Below are positions 49,414 through 58,120 of a stretch of 61,542 nt of DNA, piece by piece. Under the pieces are notes generated by a model. It worked only from the letters and a program-made list of their open reading frames with translations. It was not told the origin of the DNA and searched no databases. Positions within the stretch are counted from its first letter, which is position 1; every line of letters begins with the position of its first letter. The stretch is from JBBTQS01 sp964627055 (lineage in GTDB: Bacteria; Patescibacteriota; Patescibacteriia; Magasanikbacterales; JBBTQS01), in assembly GCA_964627055.1 (NCBI GenBank), contig CAZVGV010000005.1, positions 1 to 61,542 of the forward strand. Direction: 5' to 3'. Made by a program: the position numbers and the translations under genes.

Positions 49414-50551
49414 AGGTGCATACTGTTGTGAGGAGCGTTCGTGCGGAATTCTCCCAGGAGAACGCCTGTACGCGTTGCTTACCTCTTTGTGTGAGTGTCG
49501 CACGCACCTGTTGGTCTGTCAACGCAGTATGCAGAGCGTGCGCTAGCATGTCAGGGCGCCAGGGCACTGTGAATAGTGCAGCGTCTCGAGCAGTTTCAGC
49601 GAGTGCTGAACCATAGCTAGTCACCACTGGGATGCCAGCGGTAAATGCCTCCAGAATAGGTATACCAAATCCTTCGTACCAGGACGGGTATACGCAGACA
49701 GTGGCATGTGCGAGTGCTGCAGCCTTTATTGTGTCATCGACAAAACCAAGAATATGGACACGCTGTGCAACGCTCGTGTGCTTGTTTAGAAATTGCTGTG
49801 CTTCATTCCAACCATAACCTTCGCCTCCAATGAGTATGAGTTCAGCATTGGGAATGGTGTGGAGCACCTCCTTGAATGCAATGAGTGCACCAAGAATATT
49901 TTTTCGTTTTTCTCGTGTTCCAATCATCAGAATCTTTGGGTTGGGCGATAAGAATGGGCACTGTGAACTGCAGACGTGTGTCACAGTAGGAGGGGCTGCA
50001 GGTGTGATGGTGGTACATCGCTCGTGGGGAATGCCGAAATGTTGGTGTACATCTGCGCGCGTACTTTCCGATACTGTGAATACATGTGTTGCGCTGCGAA
50101 CGAGCTGAGAAAGCCGGATTGCTCGGTGCCACAACCGAGCTTTGGGCGAAAAAAGATCGGGTGCAATGGCCATGGAGACATCATGGATGGTTATGAACAA
50201 TGGTACGGATGATGTTACGCGTAAGAAGTGTGGATTGAGTGCAACAACAGCGTCTATCGGGCCAGAACCTGCACGTTGTGCTATCCAGTCAATTGAAGGG
50301 TATCCGGTGGCTACGATGCTTGTATGTAAGAGCTTGTTGGGAATTCGTGTGTGAATTGTACGAACATGAGGAATCTTCCATCGAGGGGCACGGGTGGTCA
50401 TGGCTCCAGATGCGCTGTTGCTGTAGACAACAAACTCATGTTTGCTGGACTCAGGTAATGCAAAAAGTGCATCGAGCAGATGGGATGCGAATCTGGATAC
50501 GCCCGTTGGGTGTGCATCAAGCAGCGGTCGTCCGTCGATGAGAATCCGCAT
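49397..50551 (-). CDS. Glycosyltransferase, GT4-like (second of three)
   Basis: Protein of 384 aa. MRILIDGRPLLDAHPTGVSRFA begins the acceptor domain; PKILMIGTREKRKNILGALIAF and the EX7E motif SWYEGFGIPILEAFTAGIP mark the donor domain. It overlaps both neighbouring transferase genes (35 nt upstream, 17 nt downstream), so the three are translated together. Confidence 0.85.
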   Translation of the reverse strand: MRILIDGRPLLDAHPTGVSRFASHLLDALFALPESSKHEFVVYSNSASGAMTTRAPRWKIPHVRTIHTRIPNKLLHTSIVATGYPSIDWIAQRAGSGPIDAVVALNPHFLRVTSSVPLFITIHDVSMAIAPDLFSPKARLWHRAIRLSQLVRSATHVFTVSESTRADVHQHFGIPHERCTTITPAAPPTVTHVCSSQCPFLSPNPKILMIGTREKRKNILGALIAFKEVLHTIPNAELILIGGEGYGWNEAQQFLNKHTSVAQRVHILGFVDDTIKAAALAHATVCVYPSWYEGFGIPILEAFTAGIPVVTSYGSALAETARDAALFTVPWRPDMLAHALHTALTDQQVRATLTQRGKQRVQAFSWENSARTLLTTVCTYAHRH

Positions 50552-51668
50552 AGGGTGTGGCTTTGTGTGCAGAAACAGCCTGGTTCACGAAGGTGCGGAT
50601 ACGTTCTTTGAATCGTTCTTTAGAGAACGGAGCAGCTGTGCGTGCGATTGCTGCTGGGGATTCGAGCGTCTGTGCGTCAAAGTGTAGGACAGCATCAAGC
50701 AGGCTTTCCCAGGTTTGTTCAGGAAAAAGTACGCCGTTGACACCTTCCTTGACGATCTCGGTCGCGCCATCCTTACGATACGCTATGACAGGACATCCCT
50801 GTGCGAGCGCTTCAGTCATGGTGATCCCGAAGTCTTCTGCTTGAGGATTGATAAACGCACGTGCGTGCGCGTACAGTTGCCATTTGTCTTCTTCGCTAAC
50901 CTGTCCAATAAACTCAATGGATGGTGATGTTGCGAGGCGGCGGAGTTGTTCGAGTTCCCGTCCTGTGCCAAAAATTTTGAGTGGTAGGCCTAGCCGGTTG
51001 AACACTTCGATGACAAGGTCGATGCGCTTGTATCCTACGAGGCGTCCTCCTGCAAGGAAATACGTTCTGTCTGTATGAGCAGCAGGAGTGCGGTTGTTGC
51101 AGTTGTCGATAGGAGGTTCAATCACCGTGCTTGTTCGTCCGTACCATCGACGAATGCGCTGCGCAACGGTCTGTGAATTCGCGATGAAGTAATCAACGCG
51201 ATCACGAGCAGCGCGGAGATCCCATATGCGCTGCCAGGCGATTATTGGAGAAAGGAGCCACTTCACGGGGCGTGGTTGGGGGAGCTCTTTGAGGTAGCTT
51301 GCAGTATCCGACCAGAGATATCGGGTCGGAGTATGACAATAGCAAATGTGAATGGTGTTCGAGCCGACCTTAATGCCTTTCGCATATGCACTTGTTGAGG
51401 AAACTACTACATCGAAATCAGAGAAGTCGTATGACTCAGTTGCCCAAGGCATAAGAGGCATATACCATTGGTATTTTTTACGTGCAAAGGGGAGCGAAGA
51501 GATGTAGCTTTCACGTATTTCTGCTCGAGCAAGATTGTCTTTGAATTTTTCGCGGTCAATAAAAAGCGTATAGATAGGTGCCTCAGGCCACAGTTCGTGT
51601 AGCACACGAAGTACCCGCTCTGCTCCACCGTCTTGTGAGAGATAATCGTGTACGAGTGCGATGCGCAT
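50517..51668 (-). CDS. Glycosyltransferase, GT4 family (first of three)
   Basis: Protein of 383 aa. MRIALVHDYLSQDGGAERVLRVL and CYCHTPTRYLWSD are typical of the WbaZ-like mannosyltransferase subgroup. The donor domain has YFLAGGRLVGYKRIDLVIEVF and the EX7E motif AEDFGITMTEALAQGCP. It starts 1 bp behind the polyprenyl-phosphate sugar transferase gene and probably adds the second sugar to the lipid-linked glycan. Confidence 0.87.
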   Translation of the reverse strand: MRIALVHDYLSQDGGAERVLRVLHELWPEAPIYTLFIDREKFKDNLARAEIRESYISSLPFARKKYQWYMPLMPWATESYDFSDFDVVVSSTSAYAKGIKVGSNTIHICYCHTPTRYLWSDTASYLKELPQPRPVKWLLSPIIAWQRIWDLRAARDRVDYFIANSQTVAQRIRRWYGRTSTVIEPPIDNCNNRTPAAHTDRTYFLAGGRLVGYKRIDLVIEVFNRLGLPLKIFGTGRELEQLRRLATSPSIEFIGQVSEEDKWQLYAHARAFINPQAEDFGITMTEALAQGCPVIAYRKDGATEIVKEGVNGVLFPEQTWESLLDAVLHFDAQTLESPAAIARTAAPFSKERFKERIRTFVNQAVSAHKATPYADSHRRTTAA

Positions 51669-51669
51669 A

Positions 51670-53094
51670 TCATTCCGCTTTACGTCGACGTAGCACTGCC
51701 CAAGGCGTCTTAATCAGAATGGCAATATCCATGAGAATGGACCAGTTCTCGATATAAAAAGTATCGAGACGGATTTCATCTTCGAACGACAAGTCACTTC
51801 GTCCAGAAATTTGTGCAAGACCGGTGATACCTGGCCGTACGTTGTGTACCTGTCGATGTTCAGGTGCATAGCCAGCCACTTCTCGCATTTGATGTGGGCG
51901 CGGTCCGACGAGGCTCATCGTTCCAAGGAGAACATTGAAGAACTGAGGAAGCTCATCAATGCTCCAGCGTCGGAGAAATTTGCCAACTCGCGTGATGCGT
52001 GGATCGTTGTGAATCTTATAGATTGGTCCGCCATTTTTGGAATTTTTTGTCGCGATAAGTTCTGCCTCGTAGGCGAGTGCCTGCTTTTGATTCTTGAACT
52101 GAGTACCGATCGAATAGTGCTGGTACATCGAGCGGAACTTGAGTGTGGTGAATATGCGGCCGTTCTCTCCAACGCGTTCATTCCGGAAGATGACCGGAAA
52201 TCCAGTTTCGAGGACTGTCGCGATTGCAGCAAGGAGCATGATCGGCGAAGAAAGGATTATCAGTATGATGGATCCAATGATATCTATGAGGCGCTTGAGG
52301 ATACCACCCCATCCTTCGAGGCGTGTGCGCTTGAGTTCAATGATCGGAATGCCTGCAATTGTATCCACTCCCGTTGCTCGCTGGTACATGCCGAATACGT
52401 CGGGGATAAACTTCAAGGTTAGGTGGTGCATCTGGCAGAACTGCAGCACACGTGCAGCATGTGCTTGATCAGATGTGTTGACGAACAGAACTTCTGTGAT
52501 GAGTTGCTTTGCAACTGTGGTTGCCAGGGACGGTGCATTGGAGTTGGTTAGCGTATCAATACGCTTTACCACGGTGTAGCCGTAGCCGGGAGAATCCTTG
52601 AGCGCCTTTGCGATACTATCTGCTGCTTCAGAGGTGCCAATAAGCATGATGCGGCGCGTACCAATACCAGCACTCAGGACAACCGTTCGTATAATACGCA
52701 ACAGAAGGCGTCCTGTGAGTACGAATACGGTTGCAAAGAATGCACCAGCAAGGACGAGAAAACGTGAATCAAAACGTTCGCCGCTGAAGAAGATGATGAG
52801 TGCAAGGACTGCGAGTCCGGCTACACAGGCAGTAATGGTTCGCTTGAGTTCGTCTGAAAACTTCTTGTTGGTCTCGAATGAGTACAATCCATTGAGCGCG
52901 AAGAGAAGAATCCAGAGTCCAGCAGTGGGGATCACAACGTCCATGAACTGGCCGAACGTGAGTGAGAATTGCACAGGCCGAATGCCGCGAATTGATGATG
53001 CAAAACGCACGTACCAAGCACAGACCCCAGCCAAGAGAAGGAGGGAATAGTCAAGTGGAACGCGAAGTGCAATAAGAAGAGTGTCGAGACGCAT
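51670..53094 (-). CDS. Polyprenyl glycosylphosphotransferase (WbaP/WcaJ-like)
   Basis: Protein of 474 aa. Four N-terminal membrane segments (about 10-130), a Rossmann-like CoA-binding-type domain (RRIMLIGTSEAADSI), one more membrane helix near 275-300 and the catalytic bacterial sugar transferase domain: FRNERVGENGRIFTTLKFRSM, RWSIDELPQFFNVLLGTMSLVGPRP. It moves a sugar-1-phosphate onto undecaprenyl phosphate and so starts glycan synthesis. It heads the envelope operon. Confidence 0.93.
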   Translation of the reverse strand: MRLDTLLIALRVPLDYSLLLLAGVCAWYVRFASSIRGIRPVQFSLTFGQFMDVVIPTAGLWILLFALNGLYSFETNKKFSDELKRTITACVAGLAVLALIIFFSGERFDSRFLVLAGAFFATVFVLTGRLLLRIIRTVVLSAGIGTRRIMLIGTSEAADSIAKALKDSPGYGYTVVKRIDTLTNSNAPSLATTVAKQLITEVLFVNTSDQAHAARVLQFCQMHHLTLKFIPDVFGMYQRATGVDTIAGIPIIELKRTRLEGWGGILKRLIDIIGSIILIILSSPIMLLAAIATVLETGFPVIFRNERVGENGRIFTTLKFRSMYQHYSIGTQFKNQKQALAYEAELIATKNSKNGGPIYKIHNDPRITRVGKFLRRWSIDELPQFFNVLLGTMSLVGPRPHQMREVAGYAPEHRQVHNVRPGITGLAQISGRSDLSFEDEIRLDTFYIENWSILMDIAILIKTPWAVLRRRKAE

Positions 53095-53140
53095 ACGTTA
53101 GCTGCAGTGTACCGCGCACAGGCATCCACGGTCAAAAACA

Positions 53141-53170
53141 AACCGCCCCACCCTTGCGGGGGAGCGGTCA
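53141..53170 (-). terminator. Terminator of RNase P RNA
   Basis: On - : GACCGCTCCCC pairs with GGGGCGGT around CGCAAGGGT, followed by TTTGTTTTTG. It lies just behind the RNase P RNA. Confidence 0.8.
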
Positions 53171-53171
53171 T

Positions 53172-53580
53172 TGCCATCATACGCCGAATTCTGTCGCCAC
53201 GCTGTTACCAGCATGGGGGCGATCATATCTCTTGGACTGACATCACTGCCAGACTCTTTGCGAACGAACTTTTCGGAGATCTCAACCTTGCGGTTGGACC
53301 AGCGCTGCTCTTGCACCAGGAAGGGTTTACCACGTTGCGGCATTGCTGCCGAACGAGTCGTATAGCGGCTGAGATTTGGATATCCGGAACCTCAGAACTT
53401 CACGACACTTTTCACCTTTCACGCGCTTGCGCGCGCTAGTATTGTCTCTGTGGCACTGTCCCGTGCGACGCATCGCTGCGTCGCAGGTGGGCGTTACCCA
53501 CTTCCGCGACACCGCCCATAGGCGGAGGGTGTTCGGACGTTCCTCTCCGCACACGAGGTGCAGAGCGATCGCCGATGGCG
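53172..53580 (-). ncRNA. rnpB: RNase P RNA (M1 RNA)
   Basis: About 410 nt on - . The universal segments are in order: GAGAGGAACGTCCG (CR-I, GAGGAAAGTCC type), GTGCCACAGAGACAATAC (CR-II), AAGGTGAAAAGTG (CR-III), GGTAAACCC (CR-IV) and GACAGAATTCGGCGTA near the 3' end (CR-V). P1 is formed by GCCATC at the 5' end (complement of 53574-53579) and GATGGC at the 3' end (complement of 53173-53178). It cuts 5' leaders from tRNA precursors. A promoter in front and a terminator behind fit these ends. Confidence 0.93.
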
Positions 53581-53585
53581 CCCCA

Positions 53586-53614
53586 ACACTAGCACAGCGG
53601 GGTGCGTTTGTCAA
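53586..53614 (-). promoter_or_regulatory. Promoter of rnpB
   Basis: On - : TTGACA (53609-53614), a 17-bp spacer, TAGTGT (53586-53591). The predicted start near 53580 agrees with the P1 5' end. Confidence 0.85.
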
Positions 53615-53619
53615 TCTCA

Positions 53620-54843
53620 CTATGCGGCTTTACGAAGCTCAAAAGAAGGTTCTTTGCGTTGCAATGGAACGACGTTATCTGGTGTGTTCTCGGTCTTTGC
53701 GTCACTGTATTTTTCTCGGAGCTTGCTGATTTCAGTCTGCATCATTTCGCGCATGCCTTCGCTGGCGGCCTTGAAGTATTCGTTGTCTTTTAATTTTTGC
53801 TCACCTTCGGGTGTGAGTAATTCGTCAAAATCGGTAATACCGAATTCATCGGGTCCGATTGCGCGACCAAAGGCTTTCTTCACAGCAGTGGAGGAACCAA
53901 GTAAACCAAGTCGTGGCTTGAGAAAAGCCACATCTCGCTTGCGCTTTTCGGCGATGAGTTGCTGTTCGGATTTTTCTAGATCGGCTTTTGCTTCTGCTTG
54001 TGCCTGAGCCTCTTTTGCTTCTGCCGCTATTTCAGCACGACGTTCTCGAGCTTCTGCTGTAACTTTACGAAATTCACCGATGTCTGCGGATCCATTGTCT
54101 TTGCGGGCGTCGAGCGCAGCTTGGTTTGCTTGCGCTTCGAGTGCATCGAGTTGTGCATCGCCTGTGGATTCTTTTGGTTTTTCTGCGCGCGTAGCCGGAG
54201 TTGTGCTTGGTTGTGCTTCAGGAAGTTTACCACCCGCTTTCAGTGTTGCGAGTTCTGCGCGAAGTTGTTCGATGCGCTGCTTGCGTTCAAGTGCTGCAGC
54301 ATCTGGGGCGACTTCAGGTGACGTCTCTTGTGTAGGGCGTTGTTCTGCAGCAAGTTCAGCTTCGCGTGAACGAATCTGTTGCTGCTCTTTGGTGTTGGCA
54401 ACAGCCTCTGACTCTGCCTTCATTGTTGCGATTTCCTGCTCTTTCTCGAAGACATCTTTCGCTGCCTCTTGGTAGCGCGCGTCTTCTTGCTTGCCAATAA
54501 GCTGTGCGCCATCACGAAGAATATCTGCATCAGATTCGACAGGGATGGGTTTTTGCTCGGTGCGAGGCTTGCTCTCGAGGTCGCGAATTTGATCGCGTAG
54601 CGCAGCACGTTCTTTGCTCACCGCAAGAAAGGCAGGCGAGCCGACATCAATTTTTTGGTCTAAGGCCTTGCGCCAGAGCCCGTCGAGTTGCTTCTTGAGC
54701 GCTTTGATCTGATCATCCACGGAGGGTTCTGATTTTTCTATTGCTTCTTGTGCTGCTCGCGTGTCAGCATCGGGTGTCTCGACACCGGCAACTTCTTGCA
54801 TTGCCTGGAGATGTTCTGCTGATTCAAAGGACGGTCGTGCCAT
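53620..54843 (-). CDS. Coiled-coil protein of unknown function
   Basis: Protein of 407 aa rich in Ala, Glu, Lys and Gln. Long stretches (about 40-180 and 210-290) are strongly heptad-like coiled coil, for example IKALKKQLDGLWRKAL and RKVTAEARERRAEIAAEAKE. No signal peptide or membrane segment. The C-terminal part holds GITDFDELLTPEGEQKLKDN and may be globular. No family recognised; a structural or scaffolding role is possible. It lies 13 nt behind trpS, and rnpB begins 39 nt after it. Confidence 0.65.
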   Translation of the reverse strand: MARPSFESAEHLQAMQEVAGVETPDADTRAAQEAIEKSEPSVDDQIKALKKQLDGLWRKALDQKIDVGSPAFLAVSKERAALRDQIRDLESKPRTEQKPIPVESDADILRDGAQLIGKQEDARYQEAAKDVFEKEQEIATMKAESEAVANTKEQQQIRSREAELAAEQRPTQETSPEVAPDAAALERKQRIEQLRAELATLKAGGKLPEAQPSTTPATRAEKPKESTGDAQLDALEAQANQAALDARKDNGSADIGEFRKVTAEARERRAEIAAEAKEAQAQAEAKADLEKSEQQLIAEKRKRDVAFLKPRLGLLGSSTAVKKAFGRAIGPDEFGITDFDELLTPEGEQKLKDNEYFKAASEGMREMMQTEISKLREKYSDAKTENTPDNVVPLQRKEPSFELRKAA

Positions 54844-54856
54844 ACGAAAAGGTCAT

Positions 54857-55912
54857 TTAGCGTACACCAATACGTGTACGGAGTTGTTGCATGGTTGCGC
54901 GCGCAGCCTGTTGCGCCCGTGCTGTGGATGGCGCAAGAAGGTCGAGGATTTGATGAGGCTTCTTGAGGAGTGCGGCACGGCGGGTACGGTAGTCTGCGAA
55001 GAATTCGCCGATGTGGTGGGCGAGTGTTTTCTTGAGATCGCCGTAACGAATTGGGCCTTGTGCAAATTGCGTATTCACCTCTGGGGGTGCGAAGTGGTGC
55101 AGCATGGAGAGGAGGTTTTCAACACCACGAACGCCACGCTGTTGTGCCTCATCCATCGTTGCGATTGCTGCCTCATCTGCAATCCATCCTTTCTTTGCTG
55201 TGTATGAAAGTGGAACAATGCCTGTGGTTTCTGTGACGGCTCGCTTGAGCTTGTCGAGGATGACTGAAGGCTCGTCTGTGAGCGCAATGTAGTGCTGCAC
55301 GCCGAGTGATTTGCTCATTTTCTTTGTTGGCTCAGCGAGACTCAAGACCTTGGGGATGTCTGTAAGGAGCGCCTTGGGTTCACGTAGCTTCGTGCCGTAT
55401 CGACGATTGAACCAGTGAACAATGTTGCGGGTAAGTTCGATGTGTTGCACCTGGTCTTGCCCTACAGGCACGAAGGCTGCGTTGTACAGCGCAATATCAG
55501 CTGCCTGTAGTACAGGGTAGTCGAAGAGTCCGACATTAATATTCTGTACTTGGCGAGCTGCCTTGTCCTTGTACTGTGTCATACGCTCCAATTCGCCCAT
55601 CGGTGTCACGCAGTTGAAATACCATGCAAGCTCAGTGTGCTCTGGCACCATGGATTGAATGAAAAGCGTGGACTTCTGTGGGTCGATGCCGAGTGCGAGA
55701 AGTGATGCTATTGCTTCGAGTGTATTTGCAAACTTCTTCTTCGGATCATAATCCTGTGTCAGAGAGTGAAGGTCGGCTACAAAAAAGAAACAGTCGTATT
55801 TGCCAGCATTCTGGATTGCTACGCAGTTCTTGAGCGCTCCCAAATAATTGCCAATATGGATTTCTCCCGAAGGCTGGATACCGGTGATAGCAACTGGTTT
55901 TGCTGTGGGCAT
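54857..55912 (-). CDS. trpS: Tryptophanyl-tRNA synthetase
   Basis: Protein of 351 aa. TGIQPSGEIHIGNYLGAL carries the HIGH motif as HIGN, and KMSKS is intact in EPTKKMSKSLG. DQVQHIELTRNI and VADLHSLT fit bacterial TrpRS. It charges tRNA-Trp. The promoter overlaps the tail of the RNase J terminator upstream. No Shine-Dalgarno. Confidence 0.97.
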   Translation of the reverse strand: MPTAKPVAITGIQPSGEIHIGNYLGALKNCVAIQNAGKYDCFFFVADLHSLTQDYDPKKKFANTLEAIASLLALGIDPQKSTLFIQSMVPEHTELAWYFNCVTPMGELERMTQYKDKAARQVQNINVGLFDYPVLQAADIALYNAAFVPVGQDQVQHIELTRNIVHWFNRRYGTKLREPKALLTDIPKVLSLAEPTKKMSKSLGVQHYIALTDEPSVILDKLKRAVTETTGIVPLSYTAKKGWIADEAAIATMDEAQQRGVRGVENLLSMLHHFAPPEVNTQFAQGPIRYGDLKKTLAHHIGEFFADYRTRRAALLKKPHQILDLLAPSTARAQQAARATMQQLRTRIGVR

Positions 55913-55921
55913 AGTAAAAAA

Positions 55922-55949
55922 AGTATACCACTAGATCTTGTAAAAACAA
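55922..55949 (-). promoter_or_regulatory. Promoter of trpS, overlapping a terminator tail
   Basis: On - : TTGTTT (55944-55949), a 16-bp spacer, TATACT (55922-55927). The -35 is made from the T run of the RNase J terminator. Confidence 0.6.
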
Positions 55950-55975
55950 CACCTCCCTGGGAGGGAGGTGTTGTG
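55945..55975 (-). terminator. Terminator of the RNase J gene
   Basis: ACAACACCTCCCT pairs with GGGAGGTGTTGT around a very short loop. On - TTTTTAC follows. Confidence 0.85.
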
Positions 55976-55985
55976 GGAGGTAGTG

Positions 55986-57974
55986 TTATACCTCAATGAG
56001 CACTGGTAGAATCATTGGTCGGCGCTTGGTCTTGGTGTAGAGGTATTCACCCAAATCGTCGCGCAACTTGTTCTTGATGATGTTGGCGTCAGAGCGCGCA
56101 GCTTCGTCACTCTTTTCTACGAGCATGCGGGCGCGTTTGCGGACATCCTCAATGAGGTCCTTCTGTTCCTTGAGATGCACGAACCCGCGAGAAATAATAT
56201 CTGGATTCTGTGTGAGCTTGCCTGTGGTGTGTGACATGGTCACGATCACGACTATCATACCGTCCTCAGCAAGTGCCTGACGATCGCGCAGAACAACCTG
56301 ACCGACATCACCCACACCCAAACCGTCTACGAATACGTATTCGGTATCAACTTTTTCTTTGAGGAGTGCGCCACGGCCATCTGGTCCGAATTCCATTACC
56401 TGTCCGTTGTCTGCTACAAAGATGTTTTCTTCAGGCATCTTCATGGCACGTGCTGCCTTTGCGTTGTAACGCAACATGAAGTGGTTGCCGTGGATAGGTA
56501 CGAAGTACTTGGGGCGCATGAGCTGGAGCATCAACTTGATGTCTTCTGCCTTTGCGTGGCCACCAGAGTGCACGTCCATCATGGTGTAGTTGATGACATT
56601 GGCACCACGACGGAAGAGTACATCCATGAGACGCTGCACGCTGCGCTCATTACCTGGAATCACGGATGAGGAGAAGACTACTGTGTCTCCTGGAATGATC
56701 TTCGCAAAACGGTGTTCGTTGCTTGCAATGCGCATGAGTACTGCTGACTTTTCACCCTGCGCACCGGTGCACATGATAATGACCTTTTCCTTTGGATAAT
56801 CATCGATTTCGTCGATACCAATGATGACGTTCTTCGGTACTTCCATGTACTTGAGCATCTTCATGATCTCGACGTTGGTCTTCATGCTGTAGCCGTCGAT
56901 CGCGAGTTTCTTTCCGAGTTTGGTTGCAATCTCAATAACTTGCTGTACGCGGGAGAGGAGGGACGCGAAGGTGCCGATAATAATGCGTCCTTGAGCTCGT
57001 GCAAAGATCGTTTCGAGCGCCTGGCCGATAGTATGCTCGGAGATCTGATGTCCTTCACAGTTGGCGTTGGTGCTGTCAGAGAGCAACGCGAGTACGCCCT
57101 TGCTTCCGATTTCTGCGAGGCGGCCGAGGTCTGCAGGCTTGTTGTCCACGGGTTGGAAGTCGAACTTCCAGTCACCGGTGTGGATAATAGTTCCTACTGG
57201 CGTGTGTACTGCAACACCCATAGAGTCCGGGATGTTGTGGTTTACGTGGAAGAACTCAACGCGGAAATGACCGAGTTGCAGTGTTTCCTGGAGGGTGATG
57301 GAACGAAGGTTGAGTTCGTATCCACCGAAGTCTTCCTGTCGCTTCTTGATGATCGCGAGTGTAAGAGGAAGACCGTATACTGGTGGATTGCCAAGTTCCG
57401 GAACAATGTGTGGAATACCACCGATGTGATCGTAGTGTCCGTGGGTGATGATGACACCACGCACGTTCTTTTCCTTACCCTTCACATACGAGACGTTCGG
57501 GATAATGTAATCAATACCAGGCATGTCTTCGTCAGGGAACTGGAGTCCCATGTCAACGAAGATAATATCGTTTTTGTATTCAATGAGGGTGCAGTTGCGA
57601 CCAACTTCTTCGAGCCCACCTAATACGATCACACGCACCTTGTCGGTGCCAGATCCGAATGATTGCTCGCGTACAACTTGCGAACGGCCACCCTGAAATC
57701 CATGGGCGATACGATCAGCAAGTGGACGGCCGTTGCCACGAGGGTGTCGGCTTCCATCATGAGGTGCTTGCCGTGGAGCAAGAAGTGGACGACGTCCTTC
57801 GCTTCGGCGCTCAACAGGTGCAGCTGTTTCGATCGTGCGAGCTGGTGCTGGAGTGCTGCTGGCAGCAAGACGCTTTTGTACGGAGTTACGCATCGGGCGA
57901 GCACGCAACCCATGCATGGGCGCGTTGCTTCGATGTCCCATTCTCCGCGGGGAGCTTCCTTCTGTTTGTTGCAT
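55986..57974 (-). CDS. rnj: Ribonuclease J
   Basis: Protein of 662 aa. The first 110 residues are a basic, probably disordered extension (RRMGHRSNAPMHGLRARPMRN). The MBL/beta-CASP core follows: THGHYDHIGG at 177-186, FFHVNHNIPDS, HTGDWKFD, the beta-CASP domain (GRIIIGTFASLLSRVQ, IMCTGAQGEKSAVL), then PIHGNHFMLRYNA and a C-terminal domain. It is a 5'-3' exoribonuclease and endonuclease for mRNA decay and rRNA maturation. ATG 57974 is required because the longer frame runs through tRNA-Leu. Confidence 0.95.
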   Translation of the reverse strand: MQQTEGSSPRRMGHRSNAPMHGLRARPMRNSVQKRLAASSTPAPARTIETAAPVERRSEGRRPLLAPRQAPHDGSRHPRGNGRPLADRIAHGFQGGRSQVVREQSFGSGTDKVRVIVLGGLEEVGRNCTLIEYKNDIIFVDMGLQFPDEDMPGIDYIIPNVSYVKGKEKNVRGVIITHGHYDHIGGIPHIVPELGNPPVYGLPLTLAIIKKRQEDFGGYELNLRSITLQETLQLGHFRVEFFHVNHNIPDSMGVAVHTPVGTIIHTGDWKFDFQPVDNKPADLGRLAEIGSKGVLALLSDSTNANCEGHQISEHTIGQALETIFARAQGRIIIGTFASLLSRVQQVIEIATKLGKKLAIDGYSMKTNVEIMKMLKYMEVPKNVIIGIDEIDDYPKEKVIIMCTGAQGEKSAVLMRIASNEHRFAKIIPGDTVVFSSSVIPGNERSVQRLMDVLFRRGANVINYTMMDVHSGGHAKAEDIKLMLQLMRPKYFVPIHGNHFMLRYNAKAARAMKMPEENIFVADNGQVMEFGPDGRGALLKEKVDTEYVFVDGLGVGDVGQVVLRDRQALAEDGMIVVIVTMSHTTGKLTQNPDIISRGFVHLKEQKDLIEDVRKRARMLVEKSDEAARSDANIIKNKLRDDLGEYLYTKTKRRPMILPVLIEV

Positions 57975-58021
57975 AGGAAAAAAAGAGAATCTGTTAAGAA
58001 TAAAAATGAGAACCTCTTTGG

Positions 58022-58105
58022 TGCCGTGGGCGGGACTTGAACCCGCACACCACAGGTGGTACAGCGCTCTGAACGCTGCGTGTCTACCAATTTCACCACC
58101 ACGGC
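58022..58105 (-). tRNA. tRNA-Leu (anticodon CAG)
   Basis: An 84-nt class II cloverleaf: acceptor GCCGTGG/CCACGGC, anticodon arm CAGCG-TTCAGAG-CGCTG, a long variable arm, T arm GCGGG-TTCAAGT-CCCGC, discriminator A. It begins 15 nt behind the substrate-binding-protein gene and 47 nt before the RNase J start. Confidence 0.95.
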
Positions 58106-58120
58106 GATTCGGTTGTGTGT

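Noticed and set aside
53098..53620. Several short frames on both strands between the glycan cluster and the coiled-coil gene
   Set aside because: The region is RNase P RNA with its own promoter and terminator.
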